From contig JABGTH010000369.1 in the NCBI GenBank assembly GCA_018647275.1, positions 1 through 6,685 on the forward strand: a DNA stretch of 6,685 nt. The letters run 5' to 3'. The notes below the pieces were generated by a model. It worked only from the letters and a program-made list of their open reading frames with translations. It was not told where the DNA came from and made no database searches. Source of the stretch: Paracoccaceae bacterium. GTDB taxonomy: Bacteria; Pseudomonadota; Alphaproteobacteria; Rhodobacterales; Rhodobacteraceae. The position numbers were made by a program, and so were the translations under genes. Positions 5,522-6,685 of the stretch are shown piece after piece (positions within the stretch are counted from its first letter, which is position 1; the number at the start of each line of letters is the position of its first letter).

Positions 5522-6679
5522 CTACCAAATTTTATCATAAAGCTGGATGATTTCATCGACGGTCGGCACACGTGGATTATTTTGTGGAGACCCTGATGCC
5601 AACGCTTGGGCTGCCATGAGTGCGAACATTTTGTCATCTTTGTTATGTCCAAGAGTGCGAGGTGTTGGGACTTCAAGATCCACGTTCAATTGCGTTAAGC
5701 CCTCGACCAATTTTGCGCAGGCTGTTTCGTCTGTGTCGGTGCCTGTCGCCCATTTCATAACGCGTGCCACTTGTGCATAACGGCTTGGGGCATGGCTCAC
5801 TGAGAAGGCTGTGATTGCGGGCAATAGCATCGCATTCGATAGCCCATGGGCAACGTGAAAATGTGCGCCAATCGGCCGGCTCATTCCATGGACAAGGGCC
5901 ACAGACGCGTTGGAAAATGCCATCCCAGCCTGAGAGGCGGCTAGCATCAAAGCCGCGCGGGCGGTTCCATCTTCGGGATCGGCGTAGGCGGCACGGATGT
6001 TGTTGGCTATCAATGGCATTGCTGAAAGGGCGAAAGAGTCGGTGTAGGGATGCGCTCGTTTGCTTACGTAAGCTTCGATCGCGTGAGTGAGGCTGTCCAC
6101 AGCTGTGTCTGCGGTAATTCTAGCTGGTTTGGTCGTGGTGAAGGTCCAATCGATGAGTGCAGCAGTGGCCACGCAAGCGAGACCGGAGAGATTGTATTTT
6201 TCAGAATGTTTGGTGTCTGTGATCACGCACCAGCGTGTCAGTTCGCTGCCTGTGCCGCCTGTGGTTGGGATCAGTATTATGGGTAAGCCAAATTTGTCGA
6301 TTTGCGTCGGTGCCTTGTAGTCGCGCACGTGCCCTTCATTTACCGCCATGAACGAGATCGCTTTGGCTGTGTCCATTGGGCTGCCGCCACCGAACCCAAT
6401 AATGCAATCAAAGTCTCCTGCGTTCAGTGCTTTGAGCCCATCAATGACGCAGGTATCGGTTGGGTCCTCTACCACCCCATCGAAGATGTATGGCGTAATG
6501 TTGTCGGCCTTGAGGATGTCAATCAGTGTTTTGACGTGTCCGATGTTTATGAGGTTTGTATCGGTCACGATTAGGGGTTTTGTGAGACCCAATTGCTTGA
6601 GGACTGCGCCTGTTTGTGATGCGACGCCGCCTCCGATGCGGATGATGCGGGGGGATTGGATGCTGACGAGATTGTGCAC
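5522..6679 (-). CDS. Iron-containing alcohol dehydrogenase (group III)
   Basis: This is a 385-residue NAD(P)-dependent alcohol dehydrogenase of the FucO/YqhD-like metal-dependent superfamily, cytoplasmic, oxidising an alcohol or reducing an aldehyde. The N-terminal dinucleotide domain shows GFGGGSPMDTAKA (95-107) and PTTGGTGSE (138-146). The C-terminal helical domain holds the metal ligands D195 and H199 (DSLTHAIEAYVS), H264 (VHGMSRP) and H278 (HVAHGLSNAMLLP), the same spacing as FucO D196/H200/H263/H277, so it is predicted active. The start is GTG at 6679 (MHNLVSIQSPRIIRIGGG); TAA at 6685-6683 is in frame two codons upstream, so no longer form exists, and the length is normal. Any ribosome binding site lies mostly outside the window. 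The substrate cannot be read from sequence: 3-hydroxypropionate, sulfo-aldehydes and simple primary alcohols are all used by relatives. The next gene, murJ, is 467 bp away and functionally unrelated. Confidence 0.93.
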   Translation of the reverse strand: MHNLVSIQSPRIIRIGGGVASQTGAVLKQLGLTKPLIVTDTNLINIGHVKTLIDILKADNITPYIFDGVVEDPTDTCVIDGLKALNAGDFDCIIGFGGGSPMDTAKAISFMAVNEGHVRDYKAPTQIDKFGLPIILIPTTGGTGSELTRWCVITDTKHSEKYNLSGLACVATAALIDWTFTTTKPARITADTAVDSLTHAIEAYVSKRAHPYTDSFALSAMPLIANNIRAAYADPEDGTARAALMLAASQAGMAFSNASVALVHGMSRPIGAHFHVAHGLSNAMLLPAITAFSVSHAPSRYAQVARVMKWATGTDTDETACAKLVEGLTQLNVDLEVPTPRTLGHNKDDKMFALMAAQALASGSPQNNPRVPTVDEIIQLYDKIW

Positions 6680-6685
6680 GGCTTA

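Noticed and set aside
5522..6679. Assigning the alcohol dehydrogenase to DMSP/3-hydroxypropionate breakdown (DddB-like)
   Set aside because: Family similarity alone cannot give the substrate and no other gene of that pathway is in the window.

Overview
The window looks like an ordinary chromosomal segment of a marine alphaproteobacterium, most likely a Rhodobacterales (roseobacter-type) member. The reasons are the protein sequences themselves: a MurJ starting MKxIR...GFxTVG, a rhomboid-like protein starting MHQDHNAPP, a YdjA-like nitroreductase with the TRRSRPAK / PDHGKLEPWRF signature, and a group III iron-type alcohol dehydrogenase. All closely match my memory of roseobacter proteins. No search was run. 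I see no insertion sequence, phage gene, CRISPR array, rRNA or tRNA.

Six protein genes fill the window, five on the minus strand and one on the plus strand. Reading along the minus strand from the right edge, the order is: an iron-containing alcohol dehydrogenase (GTG start at 6679); a gene-free, AT-rich stretch of 467 bp; murJ, the lipid II flippase (GTG start at 5054); trpS, tryptophanyl-tRNA synthetase; an HDAH-like class II histone-deacetylase-family amidohydrolase; and a nitroreductase cut by the left edge. The plus-strand gene lies between trpS and murJ. It is a rhomboid-fold membrane protein, divergent from trpS and convergent with murJ, and its stop codon directly abuts the murJ stop codon.

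Functionally this is a mix of housekeeping (murJ for peptidoglycan precursor export, trpS for translation) and accessory metabolism (alcohol dehydrogenase, deacetylase plus nitroreductase pair). The deacetylase and nitroreductase probably share a transcript, and a perfect 16-bp palindrome lies directly upstream of the deacetylase ribosome binding site. No single pathway links all six genes.

The points most worth a second look are: (1) the rhomboid-like protein has lost every catalytic residue and is predicted to be a pseudoprotease; (2) the 16-bp palindrome before the deacetylase; (3) the 467-bp gap upstream of murJ, which holds a degenerate duplicated module, a 7-4-7 perfect dyad and two candidate promoters, and shares a near-identical motif with the deacetylase/nitroreductase gap. 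I did not find a clear previously undescribed multi-gene system.
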